Assembly (NCBI GenBank): GCA_009809945.1
Contig: WTPW01000145.1
Span: 441,177 to 505,176 of the forward strand
From: Gigaspora margarita
Taxonomy: Eukaryota > Glomeromycota > Glomeromycetes > Diversisporales > Gigasporaceae
Direction: 5' to 3'
DNA length: 64,000 bases
Below the pieces are notes generated by a model. That model was not told the origin of the DNA. It was given only the letters and a program-made list of their open reading frames with translations, and ran no database searches. Position numbers and translations under genes: made by a program. This document shows positions 10,444 through 20,804 of the stretch, in pieces (position 1 is the stretch's first letter; each line of letters begins with the position of its first letter).

Positions 10444-10764
10444 AAATTTTATAATATAAAAGATGCTCGTGGAATGCTTCAAGTTGGTGTTTCTGGCCTT
10501 TTCTAAATTAAAAAAATCTTCTGCTTCTTTATCGATCTGGGCTTCTTTGATGAAATGGTCTTTGGCTAATTTGTAATATAACTTATATAATTCCATTATG
10601 GAATTAAGAATCTTTGGATCCCGGCTATAAAATTTTTTGTAGTCATCTTTGATTTTACGATATTTTTCTTCATTAGGAAATATTGTCATAGCCAAATTTA
10701 GTATATATTCTTCTGGGTCTTCCACCTGGCGTAATTTTCTAATTCTTTCTTTATAGTTTTGCAT
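10336..10764 (-). CDS. Hypothetical charged protein converging on the integrase
   Basis: From ATG 10764 it reads MQNYKERIRKLRQVEDPEEY and then LNLAMTIFPNEEKYRKIKDD, a helix-rich, Lys/Glu-rich sequence. Coding character continues upstream of that ATG without a stop back to about 10,846 (RSQASLIKAGLYYRKPKDGK), so the true start may be further up or in a lost exon. The last ~35 codons are antisense to the integrase tail and probably not original. No domain is recognised. It may be an accessory gene of the same element. Confidence 0.4.
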   Translation of the reverse strand: MQNYKERIRKLRQVEDPEEYILNLAMTIFPNEEKYRKIKDDYKKFYSRDPKILNSIMELYKLYYKLAKDHFIKEAQIDKEAEDFFNLEKARNTNLKHSTSIFYIIKFLTHKHPLGWQFCVIRNDLKLFSNKRPLWTIAFIIF

Positions 10765-10949
10765 GAACTTGCCGTCTTTTGGTTTTCTATAATAGAGACC
10801 TGCTTTGATTAAGCTTGCTTGACTTCTTTGTATGTGGGCTTTGCTTTAGTGAATAGATTTTGTGTGCTCATTGTGAGGGTGTTTGTTTACTATATAATAC
10901 TTATAAAATTGTTTTATTTAAAAATAAAAATTTATTAAATATATATATT

Positions 10950-11240
10950 ATGCACGGTGAATATTTCTGCCCATTTATTAAGTTTACAAATAAAACTTGC
11001 AGAAAATCCTGTATGTGTGAAGAAGGGTGTTCTATTCATTAGAAATATGTTAGAAAATAAGCTGATAAACAACTTATTCCTTGTAGTGAAAGTGGATGAA
11101 AACAATATACTAGATCAAATTCTGGTCAATACCCTATACATATAAGAGGGTACTATACCTCACAATATGCTTTGATTTGAAAAGCAATTGATGATTTGCT
11201 TTTAGAGCTATCAGAAAACCTGCCTTCTTACAATTCTTGA
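10950..11240 (+). pseudogene. Cys-rich small protein remnant
   Basis: ATG 10950 gives MHGEYFCPFIKFTNKTCRKS, then CMCEEGCSIH and TAG 11040. Coding-like sequence runs on with further stops (QLIPCSESG, SGQYPIHIRGYY, KAIDDLLLELSENLPSYNS) to about 11,240. The Cys/His spacing looks like a small zinc-binding fold, but no family is assigned. It lies at the right side of the element. Confidence 0.35.
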
Positions 11241-11555
11241 AATTTTAGTATCTGTATTAGAAATTTAAGTATTTATATCCAAAATTTCAGTATCCCGATA
11301 TCATTTTTTTGTCCTAATTTTAATACCAAGATCTAAAATTTTAGTAAATATATTTGAAATTTTGATACCCAGATCTAAAAAAATAGCTATCTATGTCTGA
11401 AATTTTGGTGCCCAGATATCAAAATTTTGGTATCAAGATCCAAAATATCTAAAATTTTGGTACCTGAGTATCATAATTTTGGTACCCATATTTGAAATTT
11501 TGGTACCAGTATCCCAAATTTTGGTACCCCGCCATGGCGGGTACCAAAATTTGTC
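11225..11555. repeat. Degenerate ~21-bp minisatellite, unit AAATTTTGGTACC-CAGATC
   Basis: About a dozen head-to-tail units built on AAAATTTTGGTACC followed by an A/T-rich GATATC-like tail. Units become more alike to the right: AATTTTGGTACC is exact in the last four. Period is 20-22 bp. Such an iteron-like array beside a self-synthesising element could be a subterminal repeat or simply a minisatellite. Confidence 0.75.
11516..11552. other. 37-bp near-perfect palindrome closing the minisatellite
   Basis: Arms AAATTTTGGTACCC and GGGTACCAAAATTT face each other around CGCCATGGCG. The last repeat unit of the array is inverted to make it. Only one base is unpaired, so a cruciform or hairpin is possible. 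Confidence 0.8.
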
Positions 11556-12158
11556 CTTTGCTAGATAGAGTTAAATCACTTTTTGAATTAATTCTAGGAT
11601 AACATAGAAAATAGTATGCATATTAGGCTTGAATGGGCTTGCAGAGAAGTACACTTGGACACTTCAGTCCTCAGTGCTCTCAGCTCATTTCAAGGGCAAG
11701 CAATATAGCATAATTGTTTAGTTATCTTGTTTGGGATTAAAAACATAGCCAGAACGTTAACAAGGACTATGTACTCCTTAATATTGGAAGCCCAAATTTA
11801 GGAGTAAGGAGAGTAAGTTAACAGGATTTGGCTCCATTACAATTTAGAGCTTGAATTCGATATATGATTAAATATATCTAGAAAGGTTTGTAAAGATTTC
11901 TAGAGCCTCTTCTGAATACATTTTGGTTAATTTTGTCCTAGAACCCTTCTTTTTGCCCTACTACCTTAACATAAAGCCAAAAAGTTAATCCAAATAATGC
12001 CACACCACGTGATGGTCACATTACTGCAAAAGTGTCTAGACTTCTGGAGGGGCCACTAAAATTTAGTCAGGCAGCTAAGCCCCTCTGAACGACTAGAATC
12101 GGTTACAGCTATAGCCGGTCACAAACGACTATAACCGTAACCGTACCCATCCCTACAC
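11556..12158. other. Non-coding spacer ending in a hAT-like terminus at the edge of the triplicated region
   Basis: No gene. It is mixed unique sequence up to about 12,080, then CGGTTACAGCTATAGCCGGT and CGACTATAACCGTAACCGTA, ending CCCATCCCTA at 12,154. Read on the minus strand this end is TAGGGATGGG, the usual start of a hAT element. Homology to units 2 and 3 begins within a few bases to the right, so the left edge of unit 1 may be cut by this insertion. Confidence 0.45.
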
Positions 12159-12502
12159 ATGATCAACCATCGATCTGATTGGTCAATTGTCCAGTGCCAA
12201 ATTTCTGCTTTACTATAAAAGTTCCTGAACTTTAATTCCTTATAACTTTTTTAAAAAGCAAGATATATCAAAAATCTGTCTTACAAATTTGTAGTTTAGG
12301 TTACAAATAATAAATTTGTAAGAGGGATTTTTAAAATAATTATTTGTTTCAAAGTTATTTGACATTAAACAATGCCAAAAAAAATGGATGGTTTTTGGTC
12401 TGGTTACTGTAGTAATCAAAATATATAAAATTACCCCGTGTTGTGACTGTCCTGTCTGTACCAAAATATTTGATTGGTTAGAACGTGTGCACTTATTTGT
12501 GC

Positions 12503-13060
12503 GAGTTATATGGTTTTACTAATTTTCCCCCAATTTTCGATATTGACCAATCAGGATGCAAGATCAGGTGTAACGTGACAATCAAAACAACAAATGCTTT
12601 TTTTTGAAAAGTCACACTTATCACGAAACTTTGCCTAAGAAATCACTTTTATGCAGTAACAAAAAAAATTCTTTGCTAGATTTTAGTATAATGTTGCCTC
12701 TAACTCTAACCCTAACCCTAACTGAGATGTCACATTTTTATTTAGAGGTGACATGTAAATTGGCACAAATGATCCTAGCCAATCAGACGATGGGAAGAAA
12801 TTAGTAAAATCGAGTTATACAAACCAAAACAGGAAATTAACCAATCGGAAAACGTAAAATGTGATGATCCAGGATCAGCCCGACACGTGAGCAAAGCGAA
12901 GAACAACACAAAAAAAATGACAATAGAGAAAATACAAAAAAATGAGTGTTTAAACCTGTCTTAGGGCACTAATTGAAAATGACAGAATGAAATTCTACAT
13001 ATAACCTAATTATTTATTACTATAGCCTCTAATCCTAACGTCCTAACCCTAACTTTTTAA
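12503..13060. mobile_element. Unit-1-specific insertion with telomere-like CCCTAA tract
   Basis: Relative to units 2 and 3 this interval is extra up to about 13,014. Inverted motifs GTTATATGGTTTTACTAATT (from 12,505) and AAATTAGTAAAATCGAGTTA (near 12,798-12,817) bracket most of it. Inside, CCAATCAGGATGC and GATCAGGTGTAACGTGA, then (CCCTAA)3 at about 12,702-12,720. A second tract, CTAATCCTAACGTCCTAACC (from about 13,027), is shared by all units. No gene. Confidence 0.45.
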
Positions 13061-13554
13061 TTTCACGAACTTAGTTTATACGTCGAATTTCCTTTTTGGG
13101 TTTGTGTCACTCACAAAAATAAGTATTCCGGGTTAGAACTAACCATAAGTGCATAGCTCATGATTTCAAACAGGTTCTGTTCAATCATGTCGAATTACAG
13201 CGATAGTATGAACTGTTGCAGATCACATGTCATGGGAATTCAGGATTTCAGATAATAAATTAGTGTAAATTTACCTGATTTCCATCCGTTTGCATGTGAT
13301 CTTTTTTATTCAATGACATTCCTGTAATCGTCATTTATGATTGATGTCGTAATAATTTCATCATATATTCGTAATCGATTAATAAATTTAGTACGAATTA
13401 AGAATTATTGCTATTTGCATAGTCTTTTGCATATGATGATATAGCAGTTGAATGTTGGAATACCCACGGTCATTTCTTTATAATTAAGCCTGGCAACTAT
13501 ATAGATAATTCGATACAAACTCAACTATAAGTTACTGGAATTCAAGAAAGTTTC

Positions 13555-14400
13555 GTAACAGAATTTTAAAATATGATAATTCCAATGCAAACTAACTCAA
13601 CCACATAAGAAATCGAGACAACTCCAATGCAAACCACCCTTCGACCACTACTGTGGTCGAATAAGTTCTGTAACAGAATTTTTTACAATGACTTATGGTG
13701 GAAATCACAATAATTCTAATATAATAATTTTAATGTAAATCAACTCAACCACAGACTATAGTTATGAAATAGTAAGCTTTATAACCGAATTCTTTATAGT
13801 AACTCATAATAACTCAAATGCAAACTAATTCAAGCTTAATCACATAGAATAAACAATTCAAATGCAAACTAACTCAATCTTAACCATGTGTTGTCAATAG
13901 AATAGCGAGTAAGTTCTGTTGCAAAATTTTTTTACGTATCTCATAGTAGAAATCATAAAGTTCTAATACAAACTTGCATAATCTTAACCACATACCGTGG
14001 TCACAAGAATAGCAAGTGTTCTATTAAAGAATGTTTCTGTAACAATGAAAATTATGATAATATAAATACAAGCTAACTCAACTTTAACCATTGTGTACCG
14101 CATTATTGCTCTTTTCAATTTAATTGGATTTGATCAATTTATAATTTTTTTGCAAGCTCTATGAGTCCCATGATTACAATACAAACAATCACATAAATTA
14201 ATCGTATCAAAAAGAGCGATAATGGATTCCACAGCATAATTTATGCTAGAATTCGAAATAACTCCATAAAAATAGTTCAACCATGTATTACTGAAATAAC
14301 AAGTAACAGAATTTTTACAATGACTTATAGTAGACATCATAATTAAAATGCACACAAACTTGATCACATTGATTAATAAAAGGATAGTAACCACTTACGA
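13555..14400. repeat. ~105-bp degenerate satellite block, unit 1
   Basis: About eight head-to-tail units. Recurrent words in fixed order: AATGCAAACTAACTCAA, TTAACCACATAC-GTGGTCA, AGAATAGCAAGTAAG, TTCTGTAACAGAATTTTT, ACAATGACTTATAGTAG and AATCATAATTCTAAT. Further units lie at about 14,790-15,330. The homologous blocks are 30,950-31,740 and 51,770-52,560, and isolated units occur near 27,900-28,090 and 48,230-48,390. Non-coding. Confidence 0.7.
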
Positions 14401-15418
14401 TAAGTTATTATCTACATCTCTTTTTATTTCGTATTTAAGCTTTATTTGGTATATTAATTGTATTTATAAAATTTTTTTAGCAAAAATTTATAGTAACGAT
14501 AAAATTAAAATGTAATTAATATTTTGAATTAATCCGTTATCATTATTATTATTCTTTTTGCCAAAAATTATCTCTAATTATTTGTTTTAATATAAACCAC
14601 ATGGGGTGCTGGTGGCGCCCCGTTTATACTCTAGTAATAAAATAATATCAAATTGTGCCGTTTAAATATATTGATAGCTGAATGATTTGACTCACATCAG
14701 AAGTCTATCATACACTACGTCATTAATTTAGGGTAGTGTAAAAAGTTGCCCTAATGTTCGAAAAAGAATGGTTTACCGTAACTCTTGATGAAAATCATGG
14801 TAATATCAATGCAAACTAACTTTAAACGTTGTTTACTGCATCATCGCTCTTTCGATTTAGTTTAATTTAATCACCATAATTTTTTTACGAGCTTCGCGAG
14901 TTCTACAATTACAATACAAGCAATTACCTAAATTCGTTATATTTTCAGAATCCATTTCATTACTTTTTGGCGTTTTTATTATATTTAATATAGTAAATGG
15001 GTTCTGAAAATGTAACATTATATGTATCGTAATCGTGGGACTCACTGAGCTCGTAAAAAATCACAAACTGATCAAATCCAACTAAATTGAAAAGAGCGAT
15101 AATAAGTTCTGTAACAAAACGTTTGCAGTAGCTCATGATAGAATTAGCGGTAATTAATTGCAACATACTGAGATAATGATAACAGAATTGTTTACCGTAA
15201 CTCATGATAGAATTCGTGGTAATTCCAATGAAAGCTAACTCAACCTTAGCCACACATTGGAATAGCGAGCAAGTTTCGTAAGAGAATTTTTACAATAATT
15301 GCAATAATGGTAATTCAAATGCACCCGCATTGATTAATTAAAAAATCAGGGGCACCTACGACGCCCGATTTTTTCTTTTGTTTATAAAATCATATGGAAT
15401 CGTATTCATATAGTATAC

Positions 15419-16360
15419 TCCAAAGTTGGAGGCGAAACAAAACCTACTCGAAACTAGTTTCAGAAGGTTATAATCTGAAACGAGTTTCGGATTTTTCAAA
15501 AAAATCGAAACACCGAACCAGAAACCCCGAACTGTAATTCGAAACCCAAAACTATAATAGAATATTGAAGTTTTTAAAATTTATAATAAAGTTGACTCAT
15601 TTTCAATGAACTTAAAATGTAAAATTAATTTTGAATAAATTATAACATTATATAGATCATTTTTTAATCATTTTTTTGGCAATTTTTTTTCACTGCCTCG
15701 GTTTGTTCGGTTTTTTTTTTTTTTAAAGCTGGACAATTTTATTTTTAATATAATACCGTTATTATAATGATTTCAAGATTTTAAGAAAAAAATTGCCAAT
15801 GTAGAATCGATGCCAACAGTTTATTTAATTCTGCGGTAACTTATCAACTCAATCTTTAGTAGATGTGGACGTATTGCTGCTTATTATTACTTGATATTGT
15901 ATCCAGTTTTTACGTAGTAAGTAAAAAAAGCAAAAGCAACCTTGATTGCCAGAATATAAACTCCGGCATTATGCTTTCATGTTGTACTTGTGAATCATAA
16001 CAACAAAAAGGACTGCACGTATGCAATTGTTGGATGCATTCCAGCCCAAATAGTGTTGGATATTCAAATTTTATTGAATTCTTCAAGGAGATATATAACA
16101 TACATTAGTGTGATTGATTTATATTGAAAAGATACATAGCATGCATCAGTGCATTTAATGTATAATTGAAAGAGATATATATTACATTAATGCGATCAAT
16201 GTATATGGAAGTTGGGGTAGTTTTTGGTGTTCAGGTAAGGTTTCGAGTTTCAAATGAGGTTTCGGGGGAGGTTTCGAGTTTCGGATAAGGTTTCGGAAGT
16301 ATAATCCGAAACCCAAAACTTACGTATTTGACACAAAAGGGTTTCGGTGCCAACTTTGAA
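15419..16360. mobile_element. Element with GTTTCG subterminal repeats
   Basis: Left end CTCCAAAGTTGGAGGCGAAAC and right end GTTTCGGTGCCAACTTTGAAG are inverted repeats. Both ends are followed inward by clusters of CGAAAC/GTTTCG(A/G) in matching inverted orientation (15,433-15,550 and 16,235-16,345). Units 2 and 3 retain only the right half (right ends near 33,810 and 58,330). A minus-strand 63-codon frame (HTCSPFCCYDSQVQHESIMP at 15,910-16,101) is shared by all three units but is not recognised. The only long open frames are of this size, so it is non-autonomous. Confidence 0.5.
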
Positions 16361-17050
16361 GTAATTCATTATGGCAAATGTTGTCCGAATATATAAGAAA
16401 GTACAACATATGCTCAGTGAAGGTGCAACGTGCGAAGTTCTTTATGCATTCACATCTTTGCTTCGCCATATGTATTTGTCCAAAAAAATGTAAGATTTTC
16501 GGACGTACGCCATTTCATTTATAATATAACTCATATGCTTTGTGAAATTTTCAACATCACTCCGTTCCTTGTATGATCATCGATTCTACAATTCGAATAC
16601 AATAATGCATTATATTTATAGAATTGCAGACCGATCGTGGAATTATTTCTCCTGCATCACTACTAATGACATATGACATCCTCTCATATTTCATGCTACA
16701 TATTCAAATGATCGTACAGGTATATATTTTTATGGTCTAATAGAACGCGAATAAACACTTCTAAATGAAGTTCTCCGGAGTTTGACTCTTTTGCATAGTG
16801 AATGTTTGCACTTAGTTAATCCATTAATGATATTTTGAGTAATTTTTTTATTAGTGAAATGTTACAATTCTAAAAAGTATTAAAATGTATGAATTAGTTA
16901 CCCAAACAATTACTTTACATCAACCAATCAGGCGAATTTCTTCCTATGAACTAAGAACATACTAAATTTCCTAATCTTAATTAATTCTGACCAATATTTG
17001 GACTGCACCCTGATACTGTTTGTAAACGTGACCATATGTTATGCGTACAT

Positions 17051-17438
17051 CAGGGACACGAAAAAAATATCGATTTGATTTGGCAAAAATATCTATCGAT
17101 ATATCAAAATTATCGATTTATATCGATATGCCCATAATTGACCAATAAGAATTTAAGATTTGATGTAACATTAAATAAACGTGATCAGGATCTAAGTTCA
17201 TGTTTTCGGGAAGTTTACGAAAAATTTTGTTTGTTGATTATCTACATTTCCGAAACCTGCCGACGGTTTAGGTTGGCCAAATTCATGCTGCCCGGCCCAA
17301 ATTATACTTTAATTTTGCCCGAAGTGGTGTAGTTACACTGCATAAAAAATTGCAAAAATATCGATTTCCTTATGATTTTTGGCCTAAAAATATCGATTTA
17401 TATTGATCTATATAAATCAATATTTTTCCGCGTCCTTG
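17051..17438. mobile_element. hAT-type MITE with TATCGAT motifs, unit 1
   Basis: Perfect 8-bp target duplication GCGTACAT (17,043-17,050 and 17,439-17,446). Termini CAGGGACACG and CGCGTCCTTG are inverted. AAAATATCGATTT occurs near both ends and inside. Present at the same site in all three units, so it inserted before the triplication. Confidence 0.85.
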
Positions 17439-17999
17439 GCGTACATATAAGGCTATGCATTTATAAAGAACTATATAAGGTAAATACTATCAACACGCAG
17501 AAATTTAGAATAAGAAATAAAGAACTATATAAGGCTAAAAAAAAAAAAACATCAATATCGGAAATATAGAAAAGGAAATATGTACGTACATACGTACATA
17601 TGTGGTAACCGAGTAATACGAAATACAGTACGCAGGGTTGGCAATAGAGCTAACAAAGGAACCAAGTAAGCTCTGAATTGAGTCAATGGTTACTATTTTT
17701 TTCAGCTTTATTTGTGTCTATTGACTCGATTACCAATTCTGAGTACACCTTTTCAAATCCAATGTTCATGGTGGCATCGGTTTTTGAGAATAACGGATTA
17801 TGAGATTAAATTATGGAATAGACATAGTGAATCAATTTTTATCGTTTATAAAATGTGATCAGTTTTGACAAACCCTTTTCAAGAGAGTGTACTATTCTAA
17901 AATTATGTTAGTACTGGAAAATATTGACAGCGCCGTAATGCTGTTTTGAGAGAGTGTACAGTTCTAAAATAAAGATAGCGCTGGAAAATATTACATGTA

Positions 18000-19700
18000 C
18001 CCAAAAAAAAAAACCATTATATAGTTGACCCTTCTCAAAACCGGTATGCGTGGTGGATTTGAAATTATTATAAACTATCAGATTTATAGATTTATATAAC
18101 AGAAACAATATATTATCGGTCTTGACAGAATCGGTTTGGGAGNTTATAAATGGGCGATATTGGTGTTATTACATGACATATAATTACTTAGGGTTTATGT
18201 CATAAACATCCATGTGATAGAAGAAAAATATTAATAATAGCTTCGATAGCAAATGTTTTTGATTTATTACGAATAAAATATTTAGTTAAAATTTAGAATT
18301 AAGTAATGGCTACTAGTGTCTTTGTGAAAAAGGAAACTTCACTTGTCAAATCTAAACTAAACTATTTTATTTTATGTTTGAATTCTGAAACGCACAGTCG
18401 TTTTAGATTCTGGAAAATTTTTCAAAGTCTCACATTGTTATGATAATTTAAAAATCAAAATTAATTACAATTGATACTCTTTTTGAATGACTAACAATTA
18501 AAAAGTCTATGCACAATAAAAAAATTGACAAATAACAAATAATTATAATTTTACAATAATATGAATAAAACTACTAGATTAAACTGGAGTTGTAACTTTA
18601 AAATATCAACATAATTTTAATTAAGAATGGTTTCAAGCGACTCCCTCACCGATCATTCGATTATCGTTGTTTACAAAGTGATGTACTTTTGACCAAATTT
18701 GTAAATTGCTTCACACCTTTTTACAATCGCTTGAAACAATCACAAGATTGTTGTCCGAATTATACGACGATTTTTTTTTTTAACGAATATAGGCATAGCG
18801 GCAAATTTTATGAAAGAATATTATATTGAATATTCGACCAAAAAACGCACTTTACAATGACATTAATCAGTTAATTGTATGATGTGTAGCGACCCATAAA
18901 TTTGATCAAAGATACATCATTTTGCAAACAGCGTTAATCCTTATAACAATTTGTCTGGAAATTCATTGTTCGAAATGTTGATTTAGCTTTTAGCCAAAAT
19001 ATCCTGATCACTATATCAAGTTCACAGGTATTTAGTGATCTGTATGTGTACAAGCGGAAACTTTATTTTCATTAATACCCGACGGTCCGGGATATATTTA
19101 TTACAAGTAACCCGAAAAGGAATAAAGATACAAGAAAAGGAAATCAATATATAATTTTGTATGCATTTCCAAATCTAAAACTTTGGCGCAGAATTGTGTT
19201 ACCGAATTTTGTAAACAGATATGTACGTATGTTCCTTTCAGAAGATATCTGATGTTTGCCCAAATTTTTGCCCCAACCCTACTAGACTTTTATGTTCATC
19301 CATTTTCCTTTCGGAATTTTTTTTTAATTCCGCTCGACATCATGCACTCTGCCTAAATTATATATCTACTATAATTTACCTACGTACATACTTACGTAAG
19401 CACAGTGCATAAAATCTAGATGAGATAAAAATGTGCACACATGAAACCTCTCTCTAATTGGAACCTTTCGGTTTGTGTTGTAGATACATTTTCTCTATTT
19501 GGAATAAGGATTAGACCGTAACGGGTTATTCATACCCAAAAAGTATCTGTTTACCGGAAGCAAAAAGTTAAACAAAATGATTCAGGTAATTTTATATATT
19601 CAATACTGTATTTGTATTTGTATATTAGTATCACATGATATCAAATCATACCTGTTATTCGGGTATGCAGGTAACCGGATTAGATTTTTTTTTTTTAACG
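18000..19700. other. Long non-coding upstream region of secreted gene copy 1
   Basis: No convincing gene. It is almost identical to 37,200-38,920 and 60,220-62,160 and CpG is retained, unlike the repeat-rich tracts. It contains short palindromes such as ACGTACATACTTACGT near 19,381. A single N at 18,143 recurs at the homologous base 60,354. Confidence 0.5.
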
Positions 19701-20520
19701 GGTCCAATCATTCCTTAATTTGGAAAGCTTCGAATTTTCAAAAATTTTTGCTCAATCATTTTAATGTACAGTATTGTAATACTTAAATATTGTACATACG
19801 CATAGTACGTACCTGCTATAATACGATATTTTCATATAGGTGTAATCAGTTATATTGATTATAGTTAACGACATTTTCTTGACAAAGTTTGAAAACGCCA
19901 AATACTGCATAATCAACTCTCGAAAGAATTAAAATTTTGCAATGATAATGCTTAAGGGTTTTAATTACAAATTAGAGAAAAAATAAAATCTTTAATTTGG
20001 AAAACTTCGAATTTTTAATGCATTACTACATTCAAACATTTTCGCTCAATCATTTAAAGTATTGAAATATTTATATTAGTTATTGTACATACACGAAGTT
20101 TGTACCTACCAAAATTATCGCAACATACGGTATTTTCTTAAATTATCTGTAGATGTAATTTAATATTATATTGATCATAGTTAACGACATTTTCTTGACA
20201 AAGTTTGAGAATGCCAAATACTGCATACTCAACATTCGACATAATATAAATTGTCAATGGAAAAAAAACAAAACGCCAATCTTTAATTTGGAAAGTTTCG
20301 AATTTTCAATACATAATCATTTAAAGTATTGTAATACTTATATTAGATATTGTACATACACAAAGTTCGTACGTACCTGCCAGGATTATCGCGTCATAAG
20401 ATATTTTCATGCATTCTATAGATGTAAATTAATATCATAATGATCATAATAAACATTTTCTTGACAAAGTTTGAAAACGCCAAATATTTGCATAGTCAAC
20501 ATTGGAAATCCAAATCCTAA
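19700..20520. repeat. Three ~270-bp imperfect repeats upstream of copy 1
   Basis: Each unit runs: CTTAATTTGGAAA--TTCGAA, ACATTC-CGCTCAATCATTT, TATTGTACATACAC-AAGTT, GTACCT-CC, ATACGATATTTTC, GATGTAATTTAATATTAT, TAACGACATTTTCTTGAC, AAAGTTTGAAAACGCCAAAT. Units start near 19,713, 19,990 and 20,278 and lie 285 to 1,100 bp before the start codon. The same triple repeat precedes copies 2 and 3. They may act as repeated regulatory blocks. Confidence 0.7.
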
Positions 20521-20639
20521 TCTGTAAGTTTAAATTGATCACAAATTATAGAAAAAGGAAAACCATTCTATATTTTAATTATAATCTTTAATTAAGGAAT
20601 ATGATGATTTTAAATTGGATTCTAATATATAATTTTTTT

Positions 20640-20647
20640 TATATAAA
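20640..20647 (+). promoter_or_regulatory. TATA box of copy 1 (TATATAAA)
   Basis: Located 165 bp before the start codon. The same box lies 166 and 165 bp before the ATGs of copies 2 and 3 (39,857 and 63,136), in strictly conserved context (TATATAAATGGACCTTCTAA). The leader between box and ATG contains three imperfect ~33-bp AATTTCAAATTTTATTTA repeats. Confidence 0.55.
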
Positions 20648-20804
20648 TGGACCTTCTAAATTTCTTCAGCACCACACAAATCGTTTCTTTAAATTTGTCT
20701 ACAATCAAATTCAAATTTTATTTACCCACGAATAATTTCGAATTTTATCTTTATATACGATTAATTTCAAATTTTATTTATTCACGATTAATTTCAAATA
20801 AATC

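Noticed and set aside
12700..12722. A chromosome end
   Set aside because: The CCCTAA tract is short and internal, with complex sequence on both sides.
15910..16101. Minus-strand 63-aa frame (CSPFCCYDSQVQHESIMP) as a gene
   Set aside because: Conserved among units only to the extent expected from duplication; no domain, and it lies in a non-autonomous element.
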